Source: Trichodelitschia bisporula (lineage: Eukaryota; Ascomycota; Dothideomycetes; Phaeotrichales; Phaeotrichaceae). Taken from it: DNA of 64,000 nucleotides. Made by a program: the position numbers and the translations under genes. The stretch covers positions 75,204 through 139,203 of the forward strand of contig ML996712.1 of the NCBI GenBank assembly GCA_010356995.1, given 5' to 3'. Each line of letters starts with the position of its first letter. Positions within the stretch are counted from its first letter, which is position 1. The notes beneath the pieces were generated by a model that did not search any database, was not told the origin of the DNA, and saw only the letters and a list, made by a program, of their open reading frames with translations. This document shows, piece by piece, positions 21,130-32,417 of the stretch.

Positions 21130-22080
21130 TGTTACCGTCGCTCACATAACACAGGAGAATCTTCAACATACGACAGACTAATTCCGCTTGAAAAGGCGCT
21201 TGGCCGGTCGTGGTTTAGCACGATAAGATCCAGAGCCACACCGCCATAATGGTGCGAATGATCAGCGCGCGCAGGTGGAAGCTGACCCGCCGGCGAGTCC
21301 ATAGAGCTCAGGGATGCACGGCGCGCTTCGAGTAGACTACGGATATATGCCTCCGTGTGGACATGGTCGTCATAGATCACTGCGGCCGCGGCTTTGGTCA
21401 CATATGTGAAGTTGGCAGCCGGCCGATGGGCGAAGCTGGAGCGAGGACGGCCCGGACCCTAGGCGTCTTCGGTGGCGTTAGAAGCATTTCTGGTGACTCG
21501 AAACACCATTCCATGGCATTGGGGTCTGCCTTGTGCTCTTCGTAGTCCATTTCATCCGAGTCGGTGCCGGTTTTGTAGGCAGTTGTGAAGAGTGACGTAC
21601 TGATCTATATGATAGCGAGCATAGCCGCATCGATTATAGCAGTAAGCGAGGCCTCAGGTGCGTGCGCGATCTAGGCACTCCCGTTAGCGCGCTTAACATG
21701 GTAGGTCACTGATGTACTTGCATATTGATCCAATATAAAAGGAACAACTGGTTAGTCCTGGTATCAGGTACCGAAGTGCCGTACGCCATCGGCTCCAAGC
21801 ACGACTTCCAGTTTCCAAGCCTAGCGGCTGTCAGCATACCTGCTACGTCATCGTCCGTTAGGGTAACTTACGGGCATGGTCTCGAAGTTGTCGTAACCGC
21901 CGTGCTCGTGGTCCTGCTGCGCCGCCGTACGAACCCCCACGACCGCTTCCTCTGCATCAACCTCTTCCTCAGCCATGATGGCGAGGGCTTGCTCGAGGAT
22001 GCGGCTCGCAGCCTGCCGAGTGGCGCAGCGATGAGCGCGGCGCAAAAGGCGATTATAAAATAGATTATTTAAAAGGGTGG
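21130..22080 (-). pseudogene. Probable decayed two-exon gene of unknown function
   Basis: On the minus strand an acidic stretch starting at an ATG at 21976 (MAEEEVDAEEAVVGV...YDNFETMP) ends in a good donor, GTAAGT, at 21871-21866. After an ATATAG acceptor near 21607, a frame of matching phase continues with YKTGTDSDEMDYEEH and PEMLLTPPKTPR and stops at 21398-21400. A second frame then continues in coding style (VTKAAAAVIYDDHVHTEAYI, RSLLEARRASLSSM) to about 21132. The switch of frame suggests a frameshift or an intron I did not find. I recognise no family and rate this as a broken or mis-split gene. Confidence 0.35.
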
Positions 22081-23522
22081 TGGTGCTGTGTTGATGTGGT
22101 GTTGTATTGATGTGTTGATGTGGTGCTGTGGTGCTGTGTTGATGTGGTGGTGAAGTAATGTGAAGGAAATGGTTGTGGAGAAAAGGCCACAGACCTTTGT
22201 GGGCACCACCTGGTGAACGGGCCGTGCGGCAATAATGATATTCCGGTGGTAAGTGACTGCCAGCCAGTAACGGCAGGTGCAAGTGGTACTGCAGTGTCGA
22301 GTGACGGGCAGTATGCTGCTTGCCTTTTCGGGAAGGAATCCACTGGATCACATGCCAGGATGTTTGCGAACCGTTACTGAAGTTTTGGCAAACTCTTGGA
22401 CCGGGGGGTGAGCGGGAATGGAATTCCAGCGACTCAAGGCCAAACCTCGACTTTAAGATATGAGCAAGGCGGTTTGGCTTGAGGGCTTGATAAGGGCCAA
22501 AAGGGAATGGGATTAAAGATATGATGGTGGATAGGATATCGGCGGAGCCGGCTGCATGCTTGAGATTGCCGGTACACATACTGTAGAACAAGAGCAGTGG
22601 CGGGATGGATCTGGTAAAGCGGCTGCCAGGAGGTGAAGTGCGTCAGGCAGAGAATATCTTGTGGAAGGGATCGTGCTTTGAGAACTAGGTAGCATTTGAG
22701 AAGGCGTTGCTGCTGTGTAACTGCCTTTTCATGCAACGGCTAAGTATCTTCACTTCCGGGGTATGCGCGTCAAACGTAGAACACTTGACAAGGGAACGAA
22801 GTCAGCAGCAGACGCCGCCTCGCCATCGCTTATTCCTCAGTGTGAGCCGTACCACACTGGCTTGCCGAACATCGACGAGAAGAGAATGGTGGAGGAGAGG
22901 GACGCCTGAGAGCGGCTTGAAGCGATGCTGAATCTGCTTTGCAAGGGACCCGAACCTTTGCAAAATGCGGTGGTTTTCCAACGACATTGTTGCTTCTTAG
23001 CGGGCTGGGGTCCAGTGGTCTATGCCGGAGTTGCATAATCGACTTCCAGTTGCAATTGGAAATGGCTGACCGTCTGGCCAGGCCTATAGGTGGTCGGAGG
23101 ATTGCGGGCTGCGATCGGCTAGACTGTACAGAAGCGGTGGTGAGCTTTAAGGTAGACACAACAATGGAAGTGCACACACCTTTCGCCGTCAGGTCATCCC
23201 GTCCAAGCACTATCTGGTAACAGCCTGCCGTCCTATATATCGAATACAACGCAAAACTGACACAATACACATCACACCACACATCAATTTCATTTCAATC
23301 AAACGTTCATTACCGTAAGCTAACAACCCAGAGATTCAGCACATCACCGTCCGAGCCTAGAGAACCAGGCATCTCCAACTCAGCCCAGTCAAAAACCAAG
23401 GCGGATGGAGATGGAGATGAACGGAAAGGTGTAAGGAATCAGGTAAAGGATTGTTGGCCAGGATGGACTGCCGCGGCTCCGGCGAACCGGAAAAATCCGA
23501 TCCCCAAACAGCAGGAACGCAA
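22081..23522. other. No supported gene
   Basis: A TGTGGTG-type simple repeat lies at 22078-22150. A 61-codon minus-strand frame with ATG at 22987 has no family match. From about 23200 to 23522 the sequence is probably the 3' flank of the next gene. Confidence 0.4.
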
Positions 23523-25109
23523 TTAGTCCCGCAAATCCTCACTCGATTTCTTCTCCCAGCGCGCAACCACACGCTCACCCCGTTTACTAGTCGAAGTAGG
23601 GACATACGCAGTATCACCCGGCGCAAGAAGCTTCTGCTTCTGAGGCGTCCCGTTCTCCGACTTCCCGTAGTCCGTCTGGATATCGTCCCAAGATCCCTCG
23701 TCCTCCGGCCGGAGAGGCACACCGATCTCCGGCAGAAGAGCTTTCTCCTCAGCCGCCTTCGCCGGGGTCGCAGCCGGCTTGCTGGAGAACACCACCAAGG
23801 GAGTCGAGGGGCGCTTCGTCGGAGCAGGCTTGGGCTTGGGCCCGTGCGGCTGCGGTGGCAAGTCGACGATAATCTCCACTTCAACGCTGGATTCGTACTC
23901 CGTGGTCTCGTACTCCGGCGTCTGGGCACGCGAGACAGCGGGAGAAGTAAGGTCGACCGGGTTATCGGCGGTGCCGAGTTTGAGCTCCGATGGGGACTGG
24001 AGGGGGGCGTTTTCGTTGCTAGTCTGAGATTGAGATGCGTTGGTGCCGAGCTTCAGCGTCGGTTTCAGCGCCGGCGAGGGCGAGGGCGAGTGCCCGCCCT
24101 TAGGACGGAAGGCGGCGGGATCGTGGACTGCGACTACGCGCCCGCCTTTCTTGGTGATGGAGATGGGCTCGTAGGGAGGTGAGGCTTCTTGGACGGAGAT
24201 GGTGGGAGCCGGCGTGCCTTCCTTGGCTGAAATGGAGGGCGACGGGGATTCGTACTTGTTGACAGGCGACGGCGATTGGTACTCGATCGACACGGCAGAC
24301 GAAGCTTGCGCTGACATGACGGGTACCGGCTCCTGCTCCGAAACGGCTGGCGACGCCTCCTCGACGGAGACCATGGACGACGCAGCGGAGGCTTGATTGC
24401 TCGGGGTGGGATTCTGCAACGCGGAGAAGTGTGGAGCAAGTATCGCCTTCAAAGGATCGGGGTTGACGGGCTCCTCTGCGGCAGATGCGACAGACGACGA
24501 GGACTTGCCTGAGTGGTTAGGCGCATCCTTCCCCTTGCCGTGAGCATCAACGCCGATGAGACTCTTAACCCAGCGAGCCTGGGCCTCATCCATCATCAAA
24601 CACTGCTGGAGAACACTGACCAGGTTCCAGGCCTTCGCCATCGTCATCCTACCGTCCGTAGCGCCGGTCTCGCCGCCACCAGCCTCTATCGCAAGACGCA
24701 TAAGATCGACCGCGCCATTAAGTTTGATCATAATGATCATCAGCGGCATCGCGAAAATATCGCCAGCAGTCTCCTTCGTCTTCAAGTGCGCCTCACGAAT
24801 GAGAGCCTGCTGCTCGCAAGCCTCCGCAAGGACATCCGAGCAGCGCGCGGGCAGGTCATGAGCCGCGTGGACGTCACTACCGGCCTGGTCGTCATCGGCC
24901 ACCAGCGCTGTGATCGCTTTGAGAACTTGATGTTCGACCTTCGGATCGACAAGGGGACCGAACGTCTAGGAGGTGTTAGCAAATAACCCGGTTTTCGTGG
25001 GCGTTTTACTTGCCTGGAACATGGGAGACTCGAATTCGTTGACGAGAGCACCCCAGGTCGCGGCGATCGATGCACCCAGCTTGCTCTCGTGCGTATGCAT
25101 AATGGCCAT
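23523..25109 (-). CDS. Hypothetical protein with helical N-terminal domain and Ser/Pro-rich tail (512 aa)
   Basis: Two exons fit: 25109-25014 and 24965-23523. The 48-bp intron has a GC donor (CAG/GCAAGT), a GCTAAC branch and a TAG acceptor. A GT donor two bases further on would break the frame. Residues 1-165 form an ordered all-helical domain (words SIAATWGALVNEFESPMFQ, FAMPLMIIMIKLNGAVDLM, AWNLVSVLQQCLMMDEAQAR). Residues 166-512 are Ser/Pro/Glu-rich and look disordered, with repeated words such as SPSPVNKYESPSPS. A TATA box sits 134 bp upstream of the ATG. I recognise no family. It is next to, and on the same strand as, the Clr2 gene, which by itself says little about function. Confidence 0.75.
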
Positions 25110-25242
25110 CGTAATCAGGGTATGCCGGAGGAGCAGGGGCAGGACGATGCGATGTGGTGGTGCAGAGAAGACAGAGGTTGGAGGGAGGAGCTTCGTAGTG
25201 AGGTTGTAGGAAGAAGGTTAGAGTATTGGTGCAGGAGAAGGA

Positions 25243-25250
25243 TATTTATA
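25243..25250 (-). promoter_or_regulatory. TATA box of the gene at 23523-25109
   Basis: On the minus strand the bases read TATAAATA, 134 bp upstream of the ATG at 25109 and in line with a short leader. No other strong TATA word is nearby. Confidence 0.5.
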
Positions 25251-25595
25251 GGACGGCGGAGGCTGCAGTCACAGGTTTTGGCGATGGTCAGTGCACGACG
25301 GCAACATACATAACGGCATATGGTGTTTGCCGCTTCCGGCCTAGTCGAAGAGGTTCTCGTAGAGGAGGAAAGATGGTCTAGGTGGGGAGCCCCTTTGTTC
25401 CCTTGTACATCCCGTTCGGGGCGGTTTGAACCGGAAGGTTCATATGGATGTCGTCCCGTCGGGGTCAAAAAAGCACCCGGAGGTTCTCCGCACGGGCTAG
25501 TTCATTAGGCTACCAGGTGTCCGGGAATTCCAAGGCGTATCGACTCCGTAGTCATATGAGATGGAAACCCTCCCACCCATTCCGTCCCCAACCCT

Positions 25596-27782
25596 TTACT
25601 GGAATCCCCAACCCTCGCCTTCCAGGTTGACAAACTCCTCCAGTCCGCCGCCTTCTCCGGCAAAGTACTGGCCCTCGCCGCTGCCTTGAGCCGCAGAGAT
25701 AGGCACCGAGACCTGAGGCGGCGCAGATGGTGGCACGATTCCATCGACTAGCCTCGAACCCTGCGGGACAGCCTTCCCAAACGCCTCAAGACGGGTCGCG
25801 AACCTTCTCCCAGCGGAAGGGCCGCAATCGACGCGAGCATTCAACAGCGGTCCCACAGGTTCGATCTCGCCCCGCCGAGCAGCTTCTTCAAACGCCGCTT
25901 GGCCTTTGATGATGGGCAATAAGCAGCTCGTTTCATACCACCGACCCTTGATGTTGCTAAAGTCCACCTGGAGCTTGGCTTTTACTAGCTTCCAGTACAC
26001 TCGCGCGCCAGTGGGAGACATCGTCGACACCCTGTTCCGGTAACGGGCGTCTTCACGCATACGCGGCGGCAACGAAGCTTGGTCAGGCGGTTCGACAGCT
26101 CCGTCGGGAACAGTTGCGAGAGTGTAGACATCGCCCATGAGGAAAATCGGACTTTGCCCTGATAAGCCGTAAGGTTGATTCTTCTCGACCCTTTCGATGA
26201 TAGCGGCAATGACGATCACGTCTTCAGCGCCACCCATGCGCAGACGGGCTGCCTCACCGACCCACAGACGCTCACCGCCGAGATAGACGCCGTTCCAGTA
26301 CAGGAAGGGGGAGTTCTGCTGATCGTGAACCAACTCAAAAGGCGTCCAGGACTTGTCGATGGCTTTCGCGGCAAGTATGCTCGCGTCAATGACAGGGTCG
26401 CCCGGCCCCAGCTCCCCTTTCAGCAGAAGGTCCCATTTCAGCGCATCGTAGGAGATATCGGCCACCTGATTGAGCCTGTCCGTCGTGAAGCTGGGGGCAC
26501 TCCACGCAAGCCACGGCCGAAGGTAAGAGTCAAGGTTTATGACGACGGCAGGCTGCGACTGATCGAACGGGTGCGAGAGCGGCTGCACCAGGTATCCCCG
26601 GCTTTCAGCGTGATAGAACCAGCGGCGCATGATGACACCGAGGCCCCAGGCATCGCCACGGTTGAACCATACCAATTCTCCCACGCGGTAAATGAAGCGA
26701 CCGTACTCAAGGTCAAGTTGCTGCTCCTGAGAACGGGGTTGGGCCAATGGGCTCGGGGTAGGCGGCGCGGGGCGCTGCTGGGGTTGCGCCGGACGCGGCT
26801 GGGGTTGCGCAGGACGCTGCTGGGGTTGCGCGGGATGCTGCTGGCTAACCATAGGCGAGGGCATGGTGCCCATCTGACCACGCAGGGTATCGGCGAGCGT
26901 CGCTGGCTGGCCTTGGGCATAGGTGGCGTGGATAGGCGTTGATGTCTGGGAGCGGGAGCCTTGGACCTGGGTATAGGGTGATGGCGAGTGTGAGGCATGC
27001 TGCGGGACCTGGGGGGAAGCCTGTGAGAAGCGCTGCTGGGGGGCTAGAGATGGAACTTGGACCGGAGGGTGTGCTTGAGGCTGCGCTTGGGGCGGGGCCT
27101 CGGGAGTGGGGATTTGCCTGTTCGGAAGCGCGACCATGGCCTTCTTTTTGGGCGCTTTGGATTCGTCTTTTTTGGCGACCATGGCTTTCGCCCCCTCAGC
27201 TTCCTTCACTTCCGGCTGGATATCATCAGGCGCACACAATTTGCAGGAGCAGTTGTTGCGATCTCCGGTCTCATCGGTGGAGAGCCACAGCAAGTGCGGG
27301 AAGAATTCCGCCGGGCTACGGTAACGCTTCTTGCGACCCAAGGGATGACCGTAGAGATATGCGTCCTGACGATCGTGTCCGCCTCCGGCGTGTGTCTTCG
27401 GGTTCTTCTGCACCTTGCCGTCGACCTCGGTAGAACGGGACTTGACATGCTCGAACAGGCGATAGTTCTCGGGGAGATCGTGGAGGATGAAATTTTTGTC
27501 TGACGATTAGCCTAGCTTTCCAACTGGATACGAAAACAAACCGCGAGCAATCTGTTCGGCGTCGCCCAACTGGCGAATCAGCATGCCGGCCAGCTTGCGG
27601 CGCCAGTCCTGGTGCTTCGCCTCATCATGTGTGATCTCCCGGTAGTAGCTGATAACGCCCTTCGCGTCAGGCTTCTGGCTGAGCTGAGGGGCAGTGGGTT
27701 GATTGCGTTCCCGTTTTCCGTGCGTGCCGGTCTCTAGCTTGCCATCGGAGCGACGACAATACAGGATGGTGAAGCGTGTCAT
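25596..27782 (-). CDS. clr2: Clr2-type transcription-silencing protein (714 aa)
   Basis: Clr2 is a subunit of SHREC, the nuclear histone deacetylase-remodeller complex that silences heterochromatin in fission yeast. Two exons fit: 27782-27542 and 27499-25596, with a 42-bp GTTTGT...CAG intron that keeps frame (QIAR/DKNFILHDLPENYRLFEHV). The N-terminal Clr2_transil-type region holds GGGHDRQDAYLYGHP, YRSPAEFFPHLLWL and a CxCxxC motif near residues 165-170. A Gln/Pro-rich linker with repeated PAQPQQR units follows. The C-terminal Clr2 domain starts near residue 345 (FIYRVGELVWFNRG, LRPWLAWSAP) and runs to about 615. The start at 27782 is the first ATG of the frame that gives MTRFTILYC. The family call rests on motif memory and I am fairly sure of it. 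Confidence 0.85.
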
Positions 27783-28505
27783 GTCTGCGACGCAGCAGCC
27801 TTCTTCTCCTCTTCTTCCTCCTGGGCCGTTTTGTGTTGCGCCCACGATGACACGCTGGGGGAGACTCCTTTCAAAGTCTGTCGCAGGCGAAGGCCTCTGG
27901 GTACTGTTGGAAGCGTCGCGACCAGCAACACGCTCGAACGAGAGCGGGTTTTATTCGTCTTGGGGCCAGAGGTGTTCTCGGTGTTTTCCAGTCGCTATAT
28001 CGCGTGCACAGTGAGGAAACCACAGTAAGAAGTGTAGACACGAGAATAAACGTGAGAAAGGAAACGGGTTAAGTGGTTGAGGGGAGCAGGGGCGAAGGTG
28101 AAGGTCAATATGAACTTCCGGACCGGCGCGTCTCCGAAGTCCGTTCTGACTGCGTGGAACGAGGCTTCGCGCTAAAACCTTAATCCAACGTCACGCGAGT
28201 CTCTCGAGATAGCGCCTATTGGCTCCCTGTTTCGAGTTCGCCCAGTCACTCGATCTGGTCATCGCTGTCAATCCATCACATCACTTGGAGGCTTTGAGCC
28301 GGCATAGCTATCCTGCTACCATTTTCATATCATTACTGCCATTATGGAGGCAAGTCGATCATTAGGCTAGTGGCTAAATACGCATTGCAAGAATCGTAAG
28401 GCTCTTTCCAGACAGCAACCCATTCTCTACGGCAGTCGCACTCTCGGCAGTCAGCTACTTTGGTCTACAAAAGTATTAGTAAAATCTTACATCGTCCATC
28501 AACCA

Positions 28506-28608
28506 GGCAACGTGGCGGAGTGGTTAACGCGCTGCCCTGCTATACACCAGCACATGGGTTAGTAAGGCAGTTCCTTCGGGAGCGTAGGTTCGAATCCTGC
28601 CGTTGTCG
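28506..28608 (+). tRNA. tRNA-Ser (anticodon GCT) with an intron
   Basis: The acceptor arms GGCAACG and CGTTGTC pair with one G-U. The D arm is GCGGAGTGGTTAACGC and the anticodon stem is CTGCC/GGCAG. The loop CTGCTA...A gives anticodon GCT with an intron of about 21 nt in the usual place after position 37. A class II variable arm (TCC TTCG GGA) and a T arm with GGTTCGAATCC follow. The long variable arm and GCT anticodon fit serine. Confidence 0.93.
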
Positions 28609-28614
28609 ATTCTC

Positions 28615-28619
28615 TTTTT
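28615..28619 (+). terminator. RNA polymerase III terminator of the tRNA-Ser
   Basis: A run of five T follows the tRNA 3' end by six bases, the usual Pol III stop signal. Confidence 0.75.
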
Positions 28620-28898
28620 GCGTTTTTGCCTTGTCGTCTCATTTGCCCTGTGTCAGCTGTAAGAATTCAGCTTCCACTTCACTTTTTGCAGTGGCGAAGA
28701 GCTTCGTCGTCCGATTTCCCCCCAGACATTCACGTCGCCGAACATTCCGCCAATCGCTGACTCATCCACTCAATCACGTCACGTGGAGCGCGCGTCACCC
28801 GCGCCCCTAACGCGAACCTCGACAAATTCCGCCGCAACCGCCCTCCGCGCAGTCCCTTCCCTCCCACGCCCAAGCCACCGCCCTCCAATTCTCCACTC

Positions 28899-30485
28899 AT
28901 GTCTACCATAAACGTCGAAGACAGCACCGACTGGCTGTCGACCACAGTGCCAGGCCTCTCGCGCCTCGAAACATCCCTCCGCTGTCAGGTGTGCCGCGAC
29001 TTCCTTACCTCGCCCATGATCACGAGCTGTGCGCACACATTTTGCTCGCTGTGTATTCGCAAGAGCTTGTCTGCGGAGGGGAAGTGTCCGGCGTGTCGCG
29101 AGCCGGAGTCTGTGAGCAAGTTGCGCCGGAATTGGGCGGTTGAGGAGTCGGTTGCGGCGTGGCGGGCTGTGAGGGAGAAGGTGCTTGCCGTTGCGCGACA
29201 GGAGGGGAAGTCGGAGAAGGGGAAGAAGCGCGATGCAACTGAGGCGGAAATGGAGGCTGAGTTGCCGAGGCGGACGCAGAGGCGGAAAGTAGTGAGTCTT
29301 CTTGGCTGCGACGGTTCATGGGGGCTGACTCTTCAGGTGGCCATCGACAGCGACGACGAGGAATACCGCCCGGAGGAGGAACGCAACGACGGTCTGGTCC
29401 CATGCCCGATCTGCTCGAAGCGCATGAAGGAGGCAGATGTCTTCGGGCATCTTGACAAATGCCAAGCAGAACGACAGCAGCGCCCACCCCCCAAGACAGC
29501 ATTCAACCCCCCACCCTCCAGCCAATCCACCCCCACAAAACGACCCCAGAATCTCGCCCACGCCAACTTCGGCCTCATGAAAAGCGAAGTGCACGTCCGG
29601 AACCAGCTCAAAAACGCCGGGATCCCAGCGTGGGGCTCGCGCGACGTGATGATGCGCCGGCACGTCGAGTGGGTGAACATGTTCAACGCGAACAACGACG
29701 CTGAGCACCCGAAACCGCGGGGACAGTTACTGCGCGAACTGGACGAGTGGGATAAGTTTCAGGGGGGCTGGGCGGCGCGGGTGAAGAAGCCGAAGGAGAC
29801 GGATGGGCAGGAGTATATCCGGCAGCATAAGGAGCATTATGAGGAGTTGAAGGCGGCAGCGTTGGCGAGTATGCGTAAAGCGGTGGCTAAGCCGGTGGAG
29901 GAGCCGAAGGAGGGGGAGCCGGGCCAGCAGCAGCAGAATGCACCGAACCAGCAACAGCAGAATGAGCCGAAGCCAGAAGCTTCTGGACCGACAGGGGCGT
30001 TGCCTGAGAGTACGCCGGCTGCTGGGCCGGTCGGTGCGTTGCCTGAGCTTACGGGGGCTGCAACGCCTGTCCAGCGAGAGCAGACGGACACTCCCCTTCA
30101 CGATCTTCATGGAAGGCGCCTGAATGGTAGAGGTCCTTCGCAGGCGACTGGCACTCCCAATTACGATTTCACTGGAACTCACCAGAATGGAGGAGGGCAT
30201 TTCCAGCCGACTTACACTTCCTACCACGATCTTACCGGGATATCCCAGAATGAAGGAGGTCCTGCGCAGCCGACTGGCACTCTCAGTCTTAACCTTACTG
30301 CAATGTCCCAGAATGGAGGAAGTCCTTCACAGGCAGAGCACATCTCGAACCCACAAAGCGCTGATCAAATCGCAGATCCGCCCTTATCTGCGCGGACACT
30401 GGGCGACGCAATTGCAATGTTCCACGCATTCAAGCCGGATCCAACGGTAGGCACCGCCCCACGGCTCCCATGGCGTGGCTTATGA
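28899..30485 (+). CDS. RAD18: Rad18-type E3 ubiquitin ligase of post-replication repair (513 aa)
   Basis: Rad18 works with Rad6 in the nucleus to mono-ubiquitinate PCNA at stalled forks. The RING finger is complete: C29, C32, C44, H46, C49, C52, C63, C66. A UBZ4-type finger follows at C154, C157, H169, C173, then a SAP domain at about 210-248 (KSEVHVRNQLKNAGIPAWGS). A 45-bp intron at 29292-29336 (GTGAGT, GCTGAC branch, CAG) is a multiple of three, so read-through would keep frame; splicing gives RRKVVAIDSDDEE, which fits the family better. The Gln-rich and Gly/Pro-rich C-terminus holds four 21-residue repeats (30097-30350). It lies 290 bp downstream of the tRNA-Ser. Confidence 0.93.
   Translation: MSTINVEDSTDWLSTTVPGLSRLETSLRCQVCRDFLTSPMITSCAHTFCSLCIRKSLSAEGKCPACREPESVSKLRRNWAVEESVAAWRAVREKVLAVARQEGKSEKGKKRDATEAEMEAELPRRTQRRKVVSLLGCDGSWGLTLQVAIDSDDEEYRPEEERNDGLVPCPICSKRMKEADVFGHLDKCQAERQQRPPPKTAFNPPPSSQSTPTKRPQNLAHANFGLMKSEVHVRNQLKNAGIPAWGSRDVMMRRHVEWVNMFNANNDAEHPKPRGQLLRELDEWDKFQGGWAARVKKPKETDGQEYIRQHKEHYEELKAAALASMRKAVAKPVEEPKEGEPGQQQQNAPNQQQQNEPKPEASGPTGALPESTPAAGPVGALPELTGAATPVQREQTDTPLHDLHGRRLNGRGPSQATGTPNYDFTGTHQNGGGHFQPTYTSYHDLTGISQNEGGPAQPTGTLSLNLTAMSQNGGSPSQAEHISNPQSADQIADPPLSARTLGDAIAMFHAFKPDPTVGTAPRLPWRGL
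30097..30350 (+). repeat. Four 63-bp coding repeats in the RAD18 tail
   Basis: Units of 21 codons follow one another: HDLHGRRLNGRGPSQ, YDFTGTHQNGGGHFQ, HDLTGISQNEGGPAQ, LNLTAMSQNGGSPSQ (core words shown), each with a TG/T-rich end. Identity between units is moderate, with several differences even at conserved positions, so this is an old array. Confidence 0.75.
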
Positions 30486-32417
30486 CGCACACAGGACGGC
30501 GTATAGCGAGTTCGGCGTTACGTGTGTGGTATGTGCGTGTGGTTTGTGGGAAATTGTGTCGTGTGCAGCGGGTGGCTTTCTTTGGTTGCGTGTCGGCGTT
30601 GGACGTGTACTCTGTCGCATAAATTACTTGTCTGTGCGGGCATTGTGTTTCTGCATCAGCGATTTACGGCGCATGGCACGGAGTTGCAGCCGGATGGGCG
30701 GGCGGTTCTTGCATTGGCTAGTTTACCTGGTCATTCAGCGTTCCGTTTTTTTTTATGGTGCGCGCGTCCTATTGCCTATCGACCTTTTTTGCTGTGTCGT
30801 TGTTGACACCAGACTCTTTTCAGGGGGAATTCTGATTCCTAACTAACTCAAAAATCACCAGAGATCCCGCCGGTCACAGACGAAGAGAAGTCGCTACCCC
30901 AATGACGCGCCCGCAAATTGAGGAAGTTAGTCCCACCACGATTCCCCGCAATGCTAACTCCGCGATCACAGACTAAGGTCTAGAACCCCCAACGTACGCG
31001 ATGGGTCCCGCACGCTACCCCGATCCCGCGCGATCGCCCGTGTCTGGCAACCCTGAAATGTGGCTCGGCCCTTGGACCCTTACAGCACCATGGCCCTGCG
31101 TCATATATCGTGCGCGTTTCCACGCAAGCCATTACGCCTGCCCTTGATAAGGTGCATCTCGCCTGCTGCGTTGAGGGCCGGGATCGGCGCTCGAAGTTTA
31201 CGAAGATCGCGGGATGACGTCCTCCTGTGTTGAGGCTTTTTACTTTGCGCTCTGGTTGACGCGAACGCCGCCAAAAGAAGCTTCGGTTCGCGGCAAACCC
31301 CGATCTACGTCACCAATGCACCTGCCTGGCACGAAGAAGACACAAGTAGGCCTCCGATACCACAACCCCGAATCGAGGAATTTGGTCCCACATATCCCTG
31401 CCTAGAACCCCCAACCCACGCGTCGGGCCGCGTAGATCCCCCGACCCGCCCCACATCCCCACCCTGGCGATCCTAAAGTGTGGCTCGACCCTTAGACCCT
31501 ACCAAACCAACCACCACAGCCCCAAGATCGTGAGCTCACTTTGCGCGATTTACTGCATTTCGCCGATTTGGACTGCTCTTGCCCGCGGTGGTGATCCGTG
31601 TCGGCGCTCAGATCCTGCGAAGGGCGCAGTTGCTGACGATGTTGACTGCGGCTCTACGTTGGCGGATTACGGTACGAAGTGTTCGAACCAAAGAATCGTG
31701 AGCGCATTTCCGCGCAAGCACTTACGCGTGTGACGATGGGGCTGAGCTGGGTCGGTAGACTGAGAGCCGGTGTCGGCGCTTGGGTTCTGCGGAAATTGCG
31801 AATGCCGTCCGACTTTGGCGGTGGAGGATCGCAACTGAAGGCAGTTCGATCGTACTTGGAGCAGCGCTACTGAATGCGGCTAAGCGGCAGGCACATCAGT
31901 GTGCACAAGAGACGTCGGGTGGGCGGATCGGTGAGAACGTCGAGCAAGACTCTGCGGTGCTAGGAGCGCACTGTAGATTTAGATTACGCAGCTGCAGCCA
32001 AATGGAACCCGCAAGCTTTGCGCTTAGCGGTTTTAAGCACACGATTCGCATTGCAGAGTTCAGATATTGGTACAACACTCTCCCTTATCTCTGTTGAGTC
32101 CTAAGCCAGACCCTTTGTCTCACCACCGACTGCTCTGGACTATGGCGCGGACGTCATCGTAGACGACAACACCACAAACTAAACATCGTGAACCAAACTT
32201 TCGCACACCGATCGGTGACGCAAAACCTCTGTCCCTAGTTGATGCCCGCACCCGCCAGACCTACAAATACCGCCCCCCTCCCTCTGCAATCTCCCTTCTT
32301 CTTTCTCCCCCCCCCCCCCGGGCGTCTTTGAATCTTACCCCATACCAGGATCAGATTCAAGCATACGCCCAACTAGGAGTCGAGTCCATCTCGTTGTAGC
32401 TCTGGCCCGCTCCGACC
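30486..32417. repeat. Non-coding stretch with three diverged copies of a local repeat
   Basis: Copies lie at about 30910-31205, 31365-31640 and 31690-31830. The first two share words such as CTAGAACCCCCAAC and TGTGGCTCG(G/A)CCCTT(G/A)GACCCT. All three share a GAGC/GCGC...GTCGGCGCT(T/C) segment. Many differences are C/T or G/A. No gene is supported. The last 130 bases, with a CT-rich and C14-type run, look like the promoter and leader of the gene at 32418. Confidence 0.5.

Noticed and set aside
22065-22343. Minus-strand His/Thr-rich frame
   Set aside because: It translates a GTGTTGATGTGGT-type simple repeat and has no coding features.
29292-29336. Fifteen extra residues in Rad18 from unspliced sequence
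   Set aside because: The 45 bp have a proper donor, branch site and acceptor, and the translated words do not fit the family, so an intron is more likely.
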